From positions 3,660,501 through 3,724,500 of the forward strand of contig JAIVEN010000012.1 of assembly GCA_026686845.1 (NCBI GenBank): 64,000 nucleotides of DNA, read 5' to 3'. The first letter of the stretch is position 1, and every line of letters starts with the position of its first letter. The position numbers were made by a program, and so were the translations under genes. The notes below the pieces were generated by a model. That model saw only the letters and a list, made by a program, of their open reading frames with translations. It did no database searches and was not told the origin of the DNA. Source of the stretch: Adenanthera pavonina (lineage: Eukaryota > Streptophyta > Magnoliopsida > Fabales > Fabaceae). Below, in pieces: positions 11,903 to 22,095 of this stretch.

Positions 11903-12274
11903 TAAGCTTAGTAGGTATCTTGCGATCACAAACAACCTCTGATATCTTTCTCCACTTTAACCACTCAGCTTGTATCCTATGCATAACATCCCCATCAATT
12001 TCACCATCATTATGTAAAATTGACCCCGAACATCTGAATTTTGACACTTCTAGAATAGTTTGCTTTCCAATTTTTACCTCTAAATCATTTCTAATTGGCC
12101 TCTTATTAAATTTGTAAGGCATATATTCTATCTTACTTCTACTCAAGCGGAAACCTTTTGATTCCAAAGCAGAAATGTAATATTTAGGGATATAACTAGA
12201 AAATAGGATAAATACTTAAAGATTAGGTTATCTAATTAGTGTGGGCTCTAATAGGGCCTAAACACTCTCCAATA

Positions 12275-12602
12275 GTTTTCTTTACTGTGGCAAAGGTTTA
12301 CAACTCTTATCAAATAAATAATACTTAAAATTACATATTTTCATCAGGATAAGAAAATAAAAAAGATAGAAATAAATTTTTTGTTGGGTTACTTTTGGCT
12401 AGGAAAAAAAAAAATTAGGTGCATCATCTAGGCAATTGCCATAAAAGTAATTCAATATATACATAAGACATGAACATTCGTGCAATCTAAAAGCAAACAA
12501 CTGACTCTTCCAAACAAACGAAAAAGGAAAAAAAAAAACCTAAGCTATTTCCCTAGTTAAATTCAAGCAAGAATAAAGGATCAAGGATAGATGAGTTCCC
12601 AC
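12275..12602. other. Intron-like spacer, nothing recognisable
   Basis: AT-rich, with an A-run near 12404 and another near 12530, and no reading frame of interest. It lies downstream of the exon at 12603-12719 (minus strand), so it is probably intron of the Agenet-like gene. Confidence 0.5.
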
Positions 12603-12719
12603 CTTAGGTATAGGCACTGTCCAACCATTTTCTGGGCACCAATCCAAAGACGGACGGATGTCCTTTTCGAAAGCCTCATACGTTAACCCTTCACCCATTG
12701 GAGGAGGTAGCAAATCAAT
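12603..12719 (-). CDS. Exon of Agenet/Tudor-like host gene (second exon seen)
   Basis: A 39-codon open exon on the minus strand, from IDLLPPPMGEG to DWCPENGWTVPIPK. It is bounded by an acceptor ending TTTTGAAG at 12721-12720 and a donor GTGGGA beginning at 12602. The pattern LPPP.GEG..YEA..KD.RPSLDW.PE.GW is what I recognise from plant Agenet-domain proteins, just after the Tudor-like barrel. Agenet domains bind methylated histone tails or related ligands in the nucleus; that role is family knowledge, not shown here. The exon is in phase 0 and joins in frame to 18943-19196. No stop or frameshift is present, unlike everything around it. Further exons must lie outside this window or beyond the TE blocks. 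Confidence 0.75.
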
Positions 12720-12787
12720 CTTCAAAATTAAACATCCAAGCAATATAAAGAATTAGAAAAATACTCCCAAGCAATCTGGATCCTTCA

Positions 12788-12834
12788 CATAGAACCTTCA
12801 AAAAATGGTTGTAACATTTTTTGAAGGTTCTATG
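12788..12834. repeat. Perfect 20-bp inverted repeat (hairpin)
   Basis: Arms 12788-12807 (CATAGAACCTTCAAAAAATG) and 12815-12834 are exact reverse complements, with a 7-base loop GTTGTAA. The same 18-mer ACATAGAACCTTCAAAAA recurs at 13371-13388 inside the antisense Copia RNase H remnant. The arms are therefore probably duplicated Copia sequence rather than a terminator. Confidence 0.9.
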
Positions 12835-13189
12835 TTGAGAAAAAGAGTAGAAAGATACAACTAAAAAATCACGCTATATCATTTCATTACTTTCTAAGTT
12901 GTAACATATTTTTGGAAGACAAAATTGGCAACAAAATAAAACCACAACATTAACATAAAATGACTAATTGTTCAAAAGATGAGAGAATAATTTTGTTCCA
13001 CTAAATACTTCTGAAGCATTATTTCAAATAGGAACTCATACATAAATAGAAATCAAGTGATTAGATTTTGTCTCAAATACTTGATACACAATAACTAAAA
13101 AAGGAAAGAAAATAAAGGCATGATAGTCAGCTTTCTAGACAAGAAAAGCACAAGATTAAAGACATAATCAAACATAAATGCTGTGAAAA

Positions 13190-13530
13190 GAGTTGACCCA
13201 GATTGGACAAGATTTAAGCTTGATCCTTAGCCGCAACAAAGAGTAGTTGTCACAGACAAATGCAGCAGCAATTGTCCTGGACCAATGCTTTGATGAAGAG
13301 ACGATTTATCTCAATGTATTTTGTTTTGCAGTGTTGGATAAGGTTCTTTACTAATCAGCCATGCTTTCACATAGAACCTTCAAAAACTTGGCTAGTTACT
13401 CTTAAGTTCCTCAACAAGTCTTTTTAACCACAAACTTTATACCTTGGACCTCAGCCTAGTAGTCATAGAAATTGACCACTATTAATTATTTCTTCCTTCT
13501 CCAGGTCACCAAGTTTCCCCACGCACAGGT
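13190..13530 (-). pseudogene. Antisense Copia RNase H remnant
   Basis: On the minus strand, near 13525-13460, a block reads WGNLVTWRRKK, matching the Copia RNase H signature. A second block near 13330-13280 reads TKYIEINRLFIK, matching the conserved TKHIEVD.HFI segment. There are many stops, and neither the LTR nor the rest of pol is visible. From 13531 to 13819 I see nothing recognisable. Confidence 0.6.
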
Positions 13531-13819
13531 GCAATAGCCTATACTACGATATTCAAATCAGCTCTCAATTGAAGAAATAGATTGATCAATATGTATAGAA
13601 AATATTCAATGCAAACTCTTCCAACACGTATGCTTATTTCTATAAGATCCAAGGCTTTTTTAACTTTCACAAGTGAAATAGATATGAGCGGTATAACTAA
13701 TTTTTTTAGGCCTAAGGCAATAACCAGAATGGCCTTAAAGGAACCAAGGTTATGATCTGATCCCAACAGGGTAAAGATCACCATTAAGATTAATTAGAGT
13801 CATCACCTTGAAACGTTTT

Positions 13820-14072
13820 TGTTGGCAGATAAAGGCCATTCAAGCTCAAAACAGAGTTGACTGGAGGCTCTTTATTCTTTGATTTGACTATGATATTTTA
13901 GGAAGATTTATATCTTGCATAATAATGTAACTATTCTAGGTTTAATTTTAATTATATGATTATTTTTCTTTAATACCTAGGATTGAGTAGCGAAATTGTG
14001 GCTTCCTATCCCTACAAAATTCTAGGTTCTTCTCAATGTAAGGCATAGCACAATTTCTTGGGTTTTTTTTCA
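13820..14072 (+). repeat. 5' LTR of Copia E
   Basis: 253 bp, starting TGTTGGCAG and ending TTTTTTTCA. The PBS TGGTATCAAAAC follows at 14073-14084. It aligns with 18385-18638 through shared blocks such as CTCAAAACAGAGTTGACTG and GGCTTCCTATCCC. Confidence 0.85.
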
Positions 14073-14180
14073 TGGTATCAAAACGTGGTGCTTGATGCAT
14101 TCCAGGGGTTCTATTCTGTTTGGCACATTTGGCTCTCTGATAACCAGCACTAATAGCTCCTCCTCAGCACAAACCCTCTC

Positions 14181-14735
14181 ATGGCTTCAACGACAGAGAG
14201 CATTAGGGCAGGTAATAAATCAGAAAATGTCCCTCAAACAGTCATAAGTCACAAACTCGATGACAGCAACTATCTCCAGCAGTCAGAGTGTGTCTTGATG
14301 TTCGCGAGAGGCAGAGGAAAGGAGCAATATCTGACTAGAGATGCCAGACAACCAAATGAAGATGACCCTTGTTATGGAATGCAACTCAATTACACTAGAA
14401 ATTAGTTAAGGCTATCTCCTAGGGACAACTGCAAAGAAAATGGGATGCAGTTAAAAAGACATTCTGACATGAAGAATGCTGTATTCTTTTTCAAGTAAAG
14501 AAGCTTAAGGATCCGACACAAGGTAATATGAGTGCCACACAGTATTAAAGTGAACTCATGAAACTCTGGCAGCAAATTCACCTTTATGATGGGCACCAAT
14601 GTTCATGTTAAGCAGATTTGACTTATTACAAGAAGGTGGTAGAAAAGGAGAGAACTTGAGAGTTTCTCCTTGGCCTCAAAGATGAGTTAGAAGAGGTCAG
14701 CAGGAAGATCATGGGTATAAAACCTATACAATCTT
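14181..14735 (+). pseudogene. gag of Copia E (truncated)
   Basis: Starts at ATG 14181 and shows Copia Gag features: ISHKLDDSNYLQQSE, where the usual W of LQWS is lost, then ARGRGKEQYLTRD. The frame breaks at 14405 and continues degenerately (LMKLWQQIHLYD near 14558) to about 14735, where it runs directly into RT sequence. The zinc knuckle, protease and integrase start are missing. Confidence 0.8.
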
Positions 14736-15600
14736 GGTAAGCTAAGATACTTACTGGGAATGAAAGTGGCAAGATCTTGTGTAGGTATTAGTGTCTCACA
14801 AAGGAAATATACATTGGATTTATTAAAGGAGACAGATATGATTGGAGCAAAACCCATGGATACACCCATGGATATGAATTGTAAACTAAGCATCAGCGAT
14901 GGTGGCAATCCAATGGATAAGGGACAATATCAAAGACTAGTTGGTAAGCTTATTTATTTGTTACATACTCAACCTGACATTAGCTTTCCCGTCAATGTAG
15001 TAAGTCAGTTCATGAATTGTCCTCAAGAGGAACACATGGAAGCTGTCCACAAAATTCTGAAGTATTTGAAAGGAACTCCTGGTGAGGGACTATTTTTTGC
15101 AAAACCCTCTGAGAGAAGTATCCAACTGTATACAGATGCTGATTGGGTAGGGTCTCCTACAGATAGAAGGTCTGCATCTAGCTACTATACCTATATTTGG
15201 GCTAATCTCGCGTCATGGAGAAGCAAAAAACAATCAGTTGTTGCTAAGTTCTGCTAAAGCTGACTAAAAAGCCCTAGCACACAGTATTTGTGAAGGCATG
15301 TGAATTTTAAGAGTGTTAGGAGAACCAAAACTAGAAATATCTACCCCTATGAAGGCCTAGTGTGACAACATGGCAACAATAAAGATTGTTGAGAACTCGG
15401 TTCATCATGACAGGACCAAACACATTGAGATTGATCAACATTTTATCAAGGAGAAGATTGATTTGAAGATTATTGAGTTGTCCTATGTTTCTTCCAGCTC
15501 TCATGTTGCAGACATAAAGTCTAAGGCCTTGGGATGACCCCAATTTGAGGCATTGAAGAGCAAGTTGGGACTGCAGAACATCTACTCCTCAGCTTGAGGA
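14736..15600 (+). pseudogene. Copia D: RT 3' half and RNase H
   Basis: A long open stretch (14760-15257) beginning at the LGKLRYLLGMKVA block of RT. It contains the SQRKYTLDLLKET and TPMD blocks, then the connection domain (HTQPDISFPVNVVSQFM, LKYLKGTPGEGLFF) and RNase H start (YTDADWVGSPTDRRS), and is degenerate to about 15590 (IEIDQHFIKEKID). This is one of the better-preserved pol pieces in the window. It is joined to gag with everything between deleted. Confidence 0.88.
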
Positions 15601-15610
15601 GGGAGAGTCA

Positions 15611-15860
15611 GTTGAGCCCAATTATTTTGGCCCATTATCTCTGTATTTTATTTAAAGATTCAGATATATTATCAAATCCTTTATATACTCTCTTATCTTT
15701 AATTATTTTTTGCTGATTTGATTAAATTTAGTATATCTACTCTATCCCTACAATTTTGGGATATTCTAGGGATTAGCTAAGCGCTTTGTGGCTAAACCTA
15801 GTTGCATATATTCCCTGCCAGTGCTGAGAATAAGATTTACGGCATTTTCCTCTTCTCCTT
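15611..15860 (+). repeat. Probable 3' LTR of Copia D
   Basis: Follows a purine tract (GAGGAGGGAGAG, about 15597-15608). The start TCAGTTGAGCCC resembles the Copia A-type LTR start (TATTGGAATGGGCC) in layout. The right end near 15860 is not sharply defined, because integrase sequence of Copia E resumes there without a visible TSD. Confidence 0.55.
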
Positions 15861-18360
15861 ATCTCTATAACTCATATACTTACAAACCAACTAGCACATT
15901 TTCCATGGTAAATAGTAACATTTGGGACCCATCTAAAATTGTAACTCAAAGGTGAAATGGTTCATTACATTCATAAATGATCATACTAGGTTAACCTGGG
16001 TTTTCATGATGGAGGAGAAATATAATTTTGTTCAAACCTTTAAGAATTTCCATATTCACAAACAAAATCAGCTCTAGAACTCAGTACAAATCCTGAAGGA
16101 TAATAATGGGAAAGTGTCTGAGCAGAAATACCTTGAGGGGCAAGGGATTCAACACTAACATCTTGTATAAAAACTCCCAATCACAATGGGATAGCTAAAT
16201 GCAAAAATAGGCACCTCCTTGAAGTGGATGAGCCATCATGGCAACAAATAATGTTCCAAATATCTTTTTGGATGAAGCTATACTCAATCTAGCCAATCTA
16301 ATAAATAGAATGCCATCCAAAATTCTAAACTTTCAGACTCCCATTCAAAAGCTCCATGAAACCTACCCGAATTATCCTCTCACCATTTCCACAAAAATAT
16401 TTGGGTGTTCTGTTCTTGTTCACAATGACGGGGGAGGGAAGCTTGATCCTAGATCAATTCAGTGCATATTCTTGGGATATTAGACCTACCCGAAACAGGT
16501 ACAAGTGTTATTTTCTTATTACTCAGAATATGTATACCACTATGAATGCCACTTTTTTCAAAAACCAACCTTACTATCCTAAATTACCCAATCAACGGGA
16601 GAATAGAGATGATGAATGGCTGATTTTGCATCATGATAGGCAAAATTTTAAAACTAATGGACTATATTCTGTCATTATGCAGCTTGAACATATATTTAAC
16701 ACATCAGAAAGCCCACAGCCACCTACTCATAGCCCAGATCAGACTCCAAAGAGCAGAAATCAGACCTGAAACAAATTCTGGGACCAGAAATTGCTTTCTC
16801 TAGCATTTTTCTTTTTTATTCCTAGTGTTTGATAACTTTGCTATCCTACTTAACCCAACCCATACCCCTCCCTAGCAAAAATTTTTCTAGCACCTGCTAG
16901 CCCACAACCCACCATTTCTCAATAATTTAAAAGAAAAACATAGAAACAAAAACAGAAGCTGATAGACTAAACTCAATCCAACTTGTGTTTATCAGCCCAG
17001 CCCAATTTGTTCCAGGTTAACCCAAGTCAACGTCAATCTAGGTCTCCAGCTCAAATTCAAACACCAAAGACTTTCAAGGTCAGGCTTTCGGTTGTGATCA
17101 ACCCTTCCCGCCCTGATCCATGTGCAACCCTACCACTTGTGACCAAACTTAATACCATAAAATTTATTTTGTCACTAGTAGCTAACCTAGATTGGTCTCT
17201 ATATCAGAAGGACATCAAGAATGCCTTCTTGAATGGCGACTTGGAGATGCTACCGAGCTTACAACAATCAGGGAGCCCTAAAAAGGTATGCAAACTACAT
17301 AAATCTTTGTATGGATAAAAACAATCCCCTGGAGCCTAGTTTGAAAGGTTTACCTGAGTGAAGTAGAAGCGATACATACTATGTCAGACAGATTTGTTTG
17401 GCATTCTAAAGGAAAAATATTTTTGATTGTATATGTGGATGATAGTGATGACAGGTGATGATGCAGAAGGGATACATAAGCTGAAGAAACCATTGGCTGC
17501 TGAATTTGAAAGTGAAAGATCAAGAGAACTTGTGATACTTTCTTGGCCTAGAAGTTGCCAAATCAAGCAAAGGAATCAATGCGTCTCAAATGAAATAAAC
17601 TATTCATTTTTGGCAAGAAACGAGTATGAAAGGAGCAAGGCTAGCCAAAACACCAATAGAGGCTACCCAACAGTTTGGATTGAAGGAAGATGGTCTACCA
17701 GTTAACAAAGGCAAATATCAAAGACTAGTGGGAAAATTAATATATTTATCACATATCAGACCTGACATTAGTTTTGCAGTAAGTGTGGTGAGCCAATTTA
17801 CGAGCAAACTACAAGAGCAATTAGAAGCTAACAATAGAATTTTGTGATATCTAAAGATGACACCAGGAAAAAGCTTATTCTTTGAGAAGAGGAAAATGAG
17901 AAGTGTGGATGCCTTCACAGATGCGGATTGGATAGGATCAGTCATAAACAGAAATCTACAAAGTACTGCAACTATGTGTGGGGCAATCTGATTACACCAA
18001 GGAAGTAAAAAACTAGTTGTGGCTAGGAGCAGTGCCAAGGCTGAATACAAAGCATTGGCTCTAGAAATATGCGAAGGATTGAGGACACACAAGATATTGA
18101 ATGAATTCAAGATAAGTGCCTCATTACCTATGAAAGTATGGTGTGACAAAACAGCCACAATTGTTATTGCGTAGAATCCTATCAATCATGATAAGAGAAA
18201 ACATGAGGAAATAGATAGACATTTTATCAAACAATAAATTGACTCTTGGATAATTGATTCGTCCAATATTTCCTAGTTCCCAAGTAGCAAATTTGATGAC
18301 GAAAGCACTTCTAACAAGTCAAATTTGAGAAACTACGTGGCAAGCTGGGAATAATTAACA
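15861..18360 (+). pseudogene. pol of Copia E: integrase, RT, RNase H (broken)
   Basis: Integrase core starts near 15870. The first catalytic position is Asn (NSNIWDP, codon 15917-15919), as in Copia A. The integrase C-terminal part is open at 16238-16483 (FGCSVLVHND, CIFLGY). RT: TKLNTIKFILSLVANLDWS and QKDIKNAFLNGDLE (17140-17250), KVCKLHKSLYG (17285-17318), a damaged YVDD box near 17433, then frameshifts. RNase H: YLSHIRPDISFAVSVVSQF (17740-17800), DADW (about 17922) and the tail to about 18340. A purine tract AACTTGAGGTGGAG precedes the 3' LTR. There are numerous stops. Confidence 0.85.
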
Positions 18361-18384
18361 TAAATTCTCCAACTTGAGGTGGAG

Positions 18385-18638
18385 TGTTAGCGGATCCAAT
18401 CCCATTTAGGGCTCAAAACAGAGTTGACTGAAGACTCTTTATTATTTCATCTAATTACGATATTTTAAGAGGTTCTATATCTTTGTAATAATGTTATTAT
18501 TCTAGTTTTAATTTTAATTCTGTGATTATTTTTCTTTAACACCTGGGATTGAATAGCTAAAATTATGGCTTCCTATCCCCATAAATTTCTGTATTCCTCT
18601 CATAAAACATAACACAAAATTTCCTAGGTATTTTTTCA
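18385..18638 (+). repeat. 3' LTR of Copia E
   Basis: 254 bp, TGTTAGCGG to TTTTTTCA, aligning with 13820-14072. The stretch 18639-18942 to its right holds nothing recognisable and would be intron of the Agenet-like gene. Confidence 0.85.
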
Positions 18639-18942
18639 ACTCTTCTTATTGCTTCTTTTGATATGTTGTGGATCCAAGATCTAAAGTCACATTTAAGGCA
18701 CTTAAATTATTTTGAATATAAATTGAAATAAAAATAACTAATAATTAACAAGAACAACATTCACAACATGATAATACAAGGTGAGACCTGGAATTGTTGG
18801 CCTAGGTTGCTAACTCATTATCCAAGTAGGGTAGTTTTAATATAAGTTCAGGGACTAATGAGTTTGAAATCAGATGGACCAATATAGTTTGACCTCAACA
18901 TGTCAGGGACCAAAATCATCAAAACCCTTGAGTAAGTATTAC

Positions 18943-19196
18943 CTTAAGCTTCCCATCCTCCAAAATTTTGGCCACTCTTCCAGACCAATAGCAGCCATCA
19001 ACCCACCAATCTACCAAATCCCCCACCCTCCACGTATTATTAACAATAACTACTGGTCCAAAGATGATACTCATATCAGGCTTTTCACACACATCAGGAT
19101 ACCGAGGTCGCAACATCAATTTCCCTTTTATGTTCTTTGACTTGATTTTTCTACGTTGATGTAGGGGTTTTTGATACGCCTTTATCCATTCCAACC
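18943..19196 (-). CDS. Exon of Agenet/Tudor-like host gene (first exon seen)
   Basis: A 254-nt open exon on the minus strand between a strong acceptor (pyrimidine-rich TTACTTTTTGCAG, ending 19197) and donor AAG/GTAATACTT at 18942. Its C-terminal half reads WRVGDLVDWWVDGCYWSGRV then KILEDGKLK, a typical Agenet/Tudor-like strand pattern (G-D.V...W..G.W.GRV...L.DGK). The N-terminal half (GKLMLRPRYPDV) is basic. It begins with two bases completing a codon and ends on a codon boundary, in phase with 12603-12719. The expected role is chromatin or RNA-associated ligand binding in the nucleus, by family. Upstream exons would lie right of 19200; I could not find one. Confidence 0.72.
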
Positions 19197-20173
19197 CTGC
19201 AAAAAGTAATTTAACTGTCAAAAACTTGTTTATCCCAATTAAAAAATTTATTAATTACTTTTCAACAAATTCAAAGATTTCATGCTCCGATTCTTACAAT
19301 TCCAAAGTTTCAAGCCACACAAAAATATATCGTTAGAGGTTAAAAGATTATATTATCCGAGCAGCCCAATTAGCAAAAGTTCAAAAATATAATATTCTAT
19401 CATAACATTAAGATAAAATGATAACAATTCAATAAGACAATGTCTTCTAAAATAGCATAAATAAATAACTATGAAAAATATTGCTAAATAAATAGAAGAT
19501 AAAGCCAACTCATCTAAAAATAGAAGCCGATCCATAAATTAAAAAGTGAACAATCACAATGAATGGAGCTCTCCCATATCTACAGGAATCCCCTATCAGA
19601 GAAATAGAAGAGTGGAAGGAGAGAGTGTAGGCAAAAATAATTTTCTATATACAGTATATAGCCATCTCCTATTAACAACTAACTTCCTTTAACATCCCCA
19701 AAACTCTGCGTCAAACTAGGAAGTAAGTCATAACAGCTTGGAGCTAATTACAATGTACAAACATACCAAAATCAGACTTCCACTTCCATTTCCACTTTCA
19801 AGCTTCCAATTCTAACGTACCGAATGGAGCATAAGGTTTGCACAACTAGCAAGGAATTTAAATACCATTTCCTTTAATTGTACAAGGAATTTAAACACCC
19901 TTCTCAAAAATATCATTGTATTTGTATGCATCCTTAGTAATGCAAATGATGGGGTGTCCCAATCCTTATGGCGTAAGTAGAAGAATCAACAGATGGTTTG
20001 AGACCTAATGGATGCAAATAGCCAACCAACAATACACAGAACATGGCCTGTTACTTAGACCATGCATCTAACCATGAACTCAAAGAAATGAACCAATCCA
20101 CATAATGATGCACCAAGGTCAAGGCATGAATTGGGGGCTTTGTGAATTTGAATCACCAATCTAATATGTTAGA
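19197..20173. other. Spacer, probably intron with old repeat scraps
   Basis: AT-rich and without coding potential. 19780-19835 (TTCCACTTCCATTTCCACTT then TACCGAATGGAGC) resembles the end of the MITE family at 32934-34072. 19640-19700 looks like a decayed LTR promoter with TATATAG. Nothing firm. Confidence 0.4.
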
Positions 20174-20640
20174 TTGACAAAAACAAGGTTCCACAGCAGC
20201 AAAAGGAGGATAGCTCTCAAACACCGCCCAACATGCAGCAAGGGGGAGGGAGTGGCGCAGCAACTTCTGTTGTATCACCAACCATGGAGGTTGCATAGGA
20301 TTCACTCCCACAAACCCTTATCTCTCACAAGCTCAATGGCAATAATTGGCCTCAATGGTCCCAAAATGTCTCAATGTTTATCTGGGGAAGAGGAAAAGAG
20401 AAGGTTTTGATTGAGATTAATCCTTCAACACCAAGCGAACCTACCTATGAGAAGTGGATCAGCGACAATAATACATTCATGACATGGTTGGTAAATTCTG
20501 ACTTTAGAGGTCAGTGAAAATTATCAACTCTCTACTGTACAGTGCGTTTCAGCATACTCTTAATAGTATAATCTTGTGAGTCACTTCTTTCAAGTCAATG
20601 AATTGCATAACTAGATAATAATGGGTAGGTTTATAATCGG
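20174..20640 (+). pseudogene. Copia gag fragment, possibly 5' part of Copia F
   Basis: Across frames the plus strand reads SHKLNGNNWPQWSQN, GRGKEKVLIE and NNTFMTWLVNS, the standard Copia Gag pattern. It is then disrupted and ends near 20640 around FIIGLNNYL. It could be the gag of Copia F, now separated from its pol by the Gypsy-like segment and the MITE. Spacing allows this but no junction proves it. Confidence 0.65.
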
Positions 20641-21480
20641 GCTGAATAATTACTTGGGCCCAGCTGCTTCTTTTAATAAGTGTTGCCCGGAAGTCATAGT
20701 AGATCCAACTTATCATTACCACGGTTTCACTAGCTTCTTAGCCCATGTTTGTTTTGTCCCAAGCCCAATTCTGTTCAACTCTACCATTGAGTTTTGGGCT
20801 TCTAGCTCTTCTAATTATCCCCACCCAACCCAAAATCCAACTCATGACCTTTCTTCTGCCCCTTTCATCACCTTTCCTTGTTGATCATCATCGTTGCTGT
20901 TTTCTGGATGTACAAAACACCTTCCCACCTCAAATGCTGCTGTCCTCTCCCACAAAATGACATCTATACTCTCTACTGCCGTCCAAGCTATTGCCGTCAC
21001 ATGGGAATGGCCTTCCCGTAGGTATGCTTGCCGTCAAAATTATGATGATCTCCATTCTCGTGATAATTCCCCTGCCAATGACGAATTATCAATCAGAAAA
21101 ATCTTCATAGACTTGCAAATTTCAATGGTTTTCATCTTCATCTTTTCATTTTCATCCACTTGATAGCTCCTATAGCTTCAATGTGTTTCTTTACAGTTAC
21201 AACTTTCTTCTCTTCCAAAGCCTACAACTCTTTCTTCCCTCTAGCCAAATTTCTTTAATCTTCCTCACTAAGGACGCCAATCCTCTACCTCGCTTGGTTG
21301 CTAGTGTCTAAGGCAGTTTGTATACCTACTGACCGATTCATCATGTTCTCTATCCGGTCCATCATGCACAGCATTATTTGCTGCAATGTCTCACTTTGGC
21401 TTTCCTAAAGTTCACTCAAGCTCTTCTCCGTTGCTTCGACTTGTTCCTCCATTCTTGTACCAATCATGAGATGCTCAATG
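20641..21480 (-). pseudogene. Possible Gypsy gag N-terminal remnant
   Basis: Minus strand near 21470-21300 reads VEATEKSLSEL and METMMNR-like coiled-coil sequence, similar in style to the N-terminus of plant Ty3/Gypsy Gag. The rest is too decayed to assign. The flanking stretch 21500-21600 plus 22104-22140 recurs at 32160-32265, so this belongs to a repeat family. Confidence 0.3.
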
Positions 21481-21607
21481 GGGGCTAATTAACAAGGAAT
21501 TGGGTAATATGGGATGTTTAAATCTCATATTGAGTAGTATGAGATGCCCAATGAGGTATTTAGGTCGATTGGTTCTCCTACCTCAATAGCAAGTTTTTGG
21601 AAGAGAG

Positions 21608-22095
21608 CAAGGTAGTCAACGGCGAAAGGCGCATTCAAGGCGCAAGGCCTATAAAACGCCTGAGGCGAGAGGCGCTAGAAAGGCACGCGCCCGAATAAGA
21701 CGAGACGCAATAATAAAAAAGGATGATACGTAGAGTATAATATAAAATTTCCTATCCTTAGCCTACATAATTTCTTAAATATAAAACTTTTCTATCTTGC
21801 ATTAAATTTTATAACATTTAACTATCTTAAATCTTAATTCTTATTAAGATAATATCTTAATTCTTAAGTCGGTGAAAGAAACAAAATCAACAAGTACAAA
21901 CAGAAGCAAAAGCAATGTGGTGGCATAATGAGCAAACTCCATGACAACAAAAACAAAGCATAGTAAAGCCAGAGCATGCTAAAGGCATGCTTCTCTGTTC
22001 TTCTAGGCGCCAAAAGGCGCACACAAGGCGATAGGTCTGTTTTGCGCCTCACCTTTGCGCCTTAGGCGCTAGGGCACTCGCCTTCGACAACACTG
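21608..22095. mobile_element. hAT-type non-autonomous element with AGGCG-rich ends
   Basis: 488 bp flanked by a perfect 8-bp TSD GAAGAGAG (21600-21607 and 22096-22103). The ends are imperfect inverted repeats (CAAGGTAGTCAACGGCG and CAGTGTTGTCGAAGGCG, about 12/17 matched), and both subterminal regions are packed with AGGCG/CGCCT motifs while the middle is AT-rich. No transposase. The 8-bp TSD points to the hAT superfamily. The related repeat at 32160-32265 lacks the insert and acts as a paralogous empty site. Confidence 0.82.

Larger units (their letters stand above)
8253..12177 (-). mobile_element. Old 5'-truncated RTE LINE, split by a younger RTE
   Basis: Minus-strand copy of the 3' end of an RTE-clade LINE. 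Its (CAA)n on the plus strand at about 8253-8265 is the complement of the (TTG)n tail. The element occupies 12177-11922 and then 8731-8253, about 735 bp in all. The upper part still translates as RT C-terminal sequence (SRSKIEYM, SILHNDGEIDGDVM). TSDs TAATATTCAGGGATA and TAATATTTAGGGATA (14/15) mark both ends. A second RTE in the opposite orientation sits inside it. Confidence 0.88.
8111..12274 (-). repeat. 5' LTR of Copia C, split by nested LINEs
   Basis: On the minus strand the LTR starts TATTGGAGAGTG at 12274, runs to 12193, is interrupted by the old RTE element and resumes from about 8237 to end in TTGCTCA at 8111. Without the insert it is about 224 bp, close to the LTR length of Copia A. 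It also shares the unusual TATTGG start. The insertion left a 15-bp TSD (8238-8252 and 12178-12192) that differs at one base. Confidence 0.8.
13820..18638 (+). mobile_element. Copia E with an embedded fragment of another Copia (D)
   Basis: Two related LTRs (13820-14072 and 18385-18638, TGTTGGC/TGTTAGC to TTTTTTCA) bound a Copia internal region. The internal order is odd: gag (14181-14735), then the RT/RNase H end and LTR of a different Copia (14736-15860), then integrase, RT and RNase H again (15861-18360). The outer flanks GTTTT and ACTCT do not match, so no TSD supports a single clean insertion. Either the LTRs belong to two related insertions that recombined, or a later event replaced part of E with D. 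The whole lies antisense in the intron of the Agenet-like gene. Confidence 0.75.
12720..18942 (-). other. 6.2 kb intron filled by Copia sequences
   Basis: Inferred intron of the Agenet-like gene, with donor GTAATACTT at 18942 and acceptor TTTTGAAG ending at 12720. It contains the inverted repeat at 12788, an antisense Copia RNase H remnant and the composite Copia E/D, all opposite or unrelated to the gene. Both flanking exons stay open and phase-compatible, which supports correct splicing at least until recently. Confidence 0.6.

Noticed and set aside
12818..13388. A 571-bp MITE with 18-bp terminal inverted repeats TTTTTGAAGGTTCTATGT
   Set aside because: The right-hand repeat lies inside Copia RNase H sequence and no TSD flanks the pair. 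A duplicated Copia piece explains it better.
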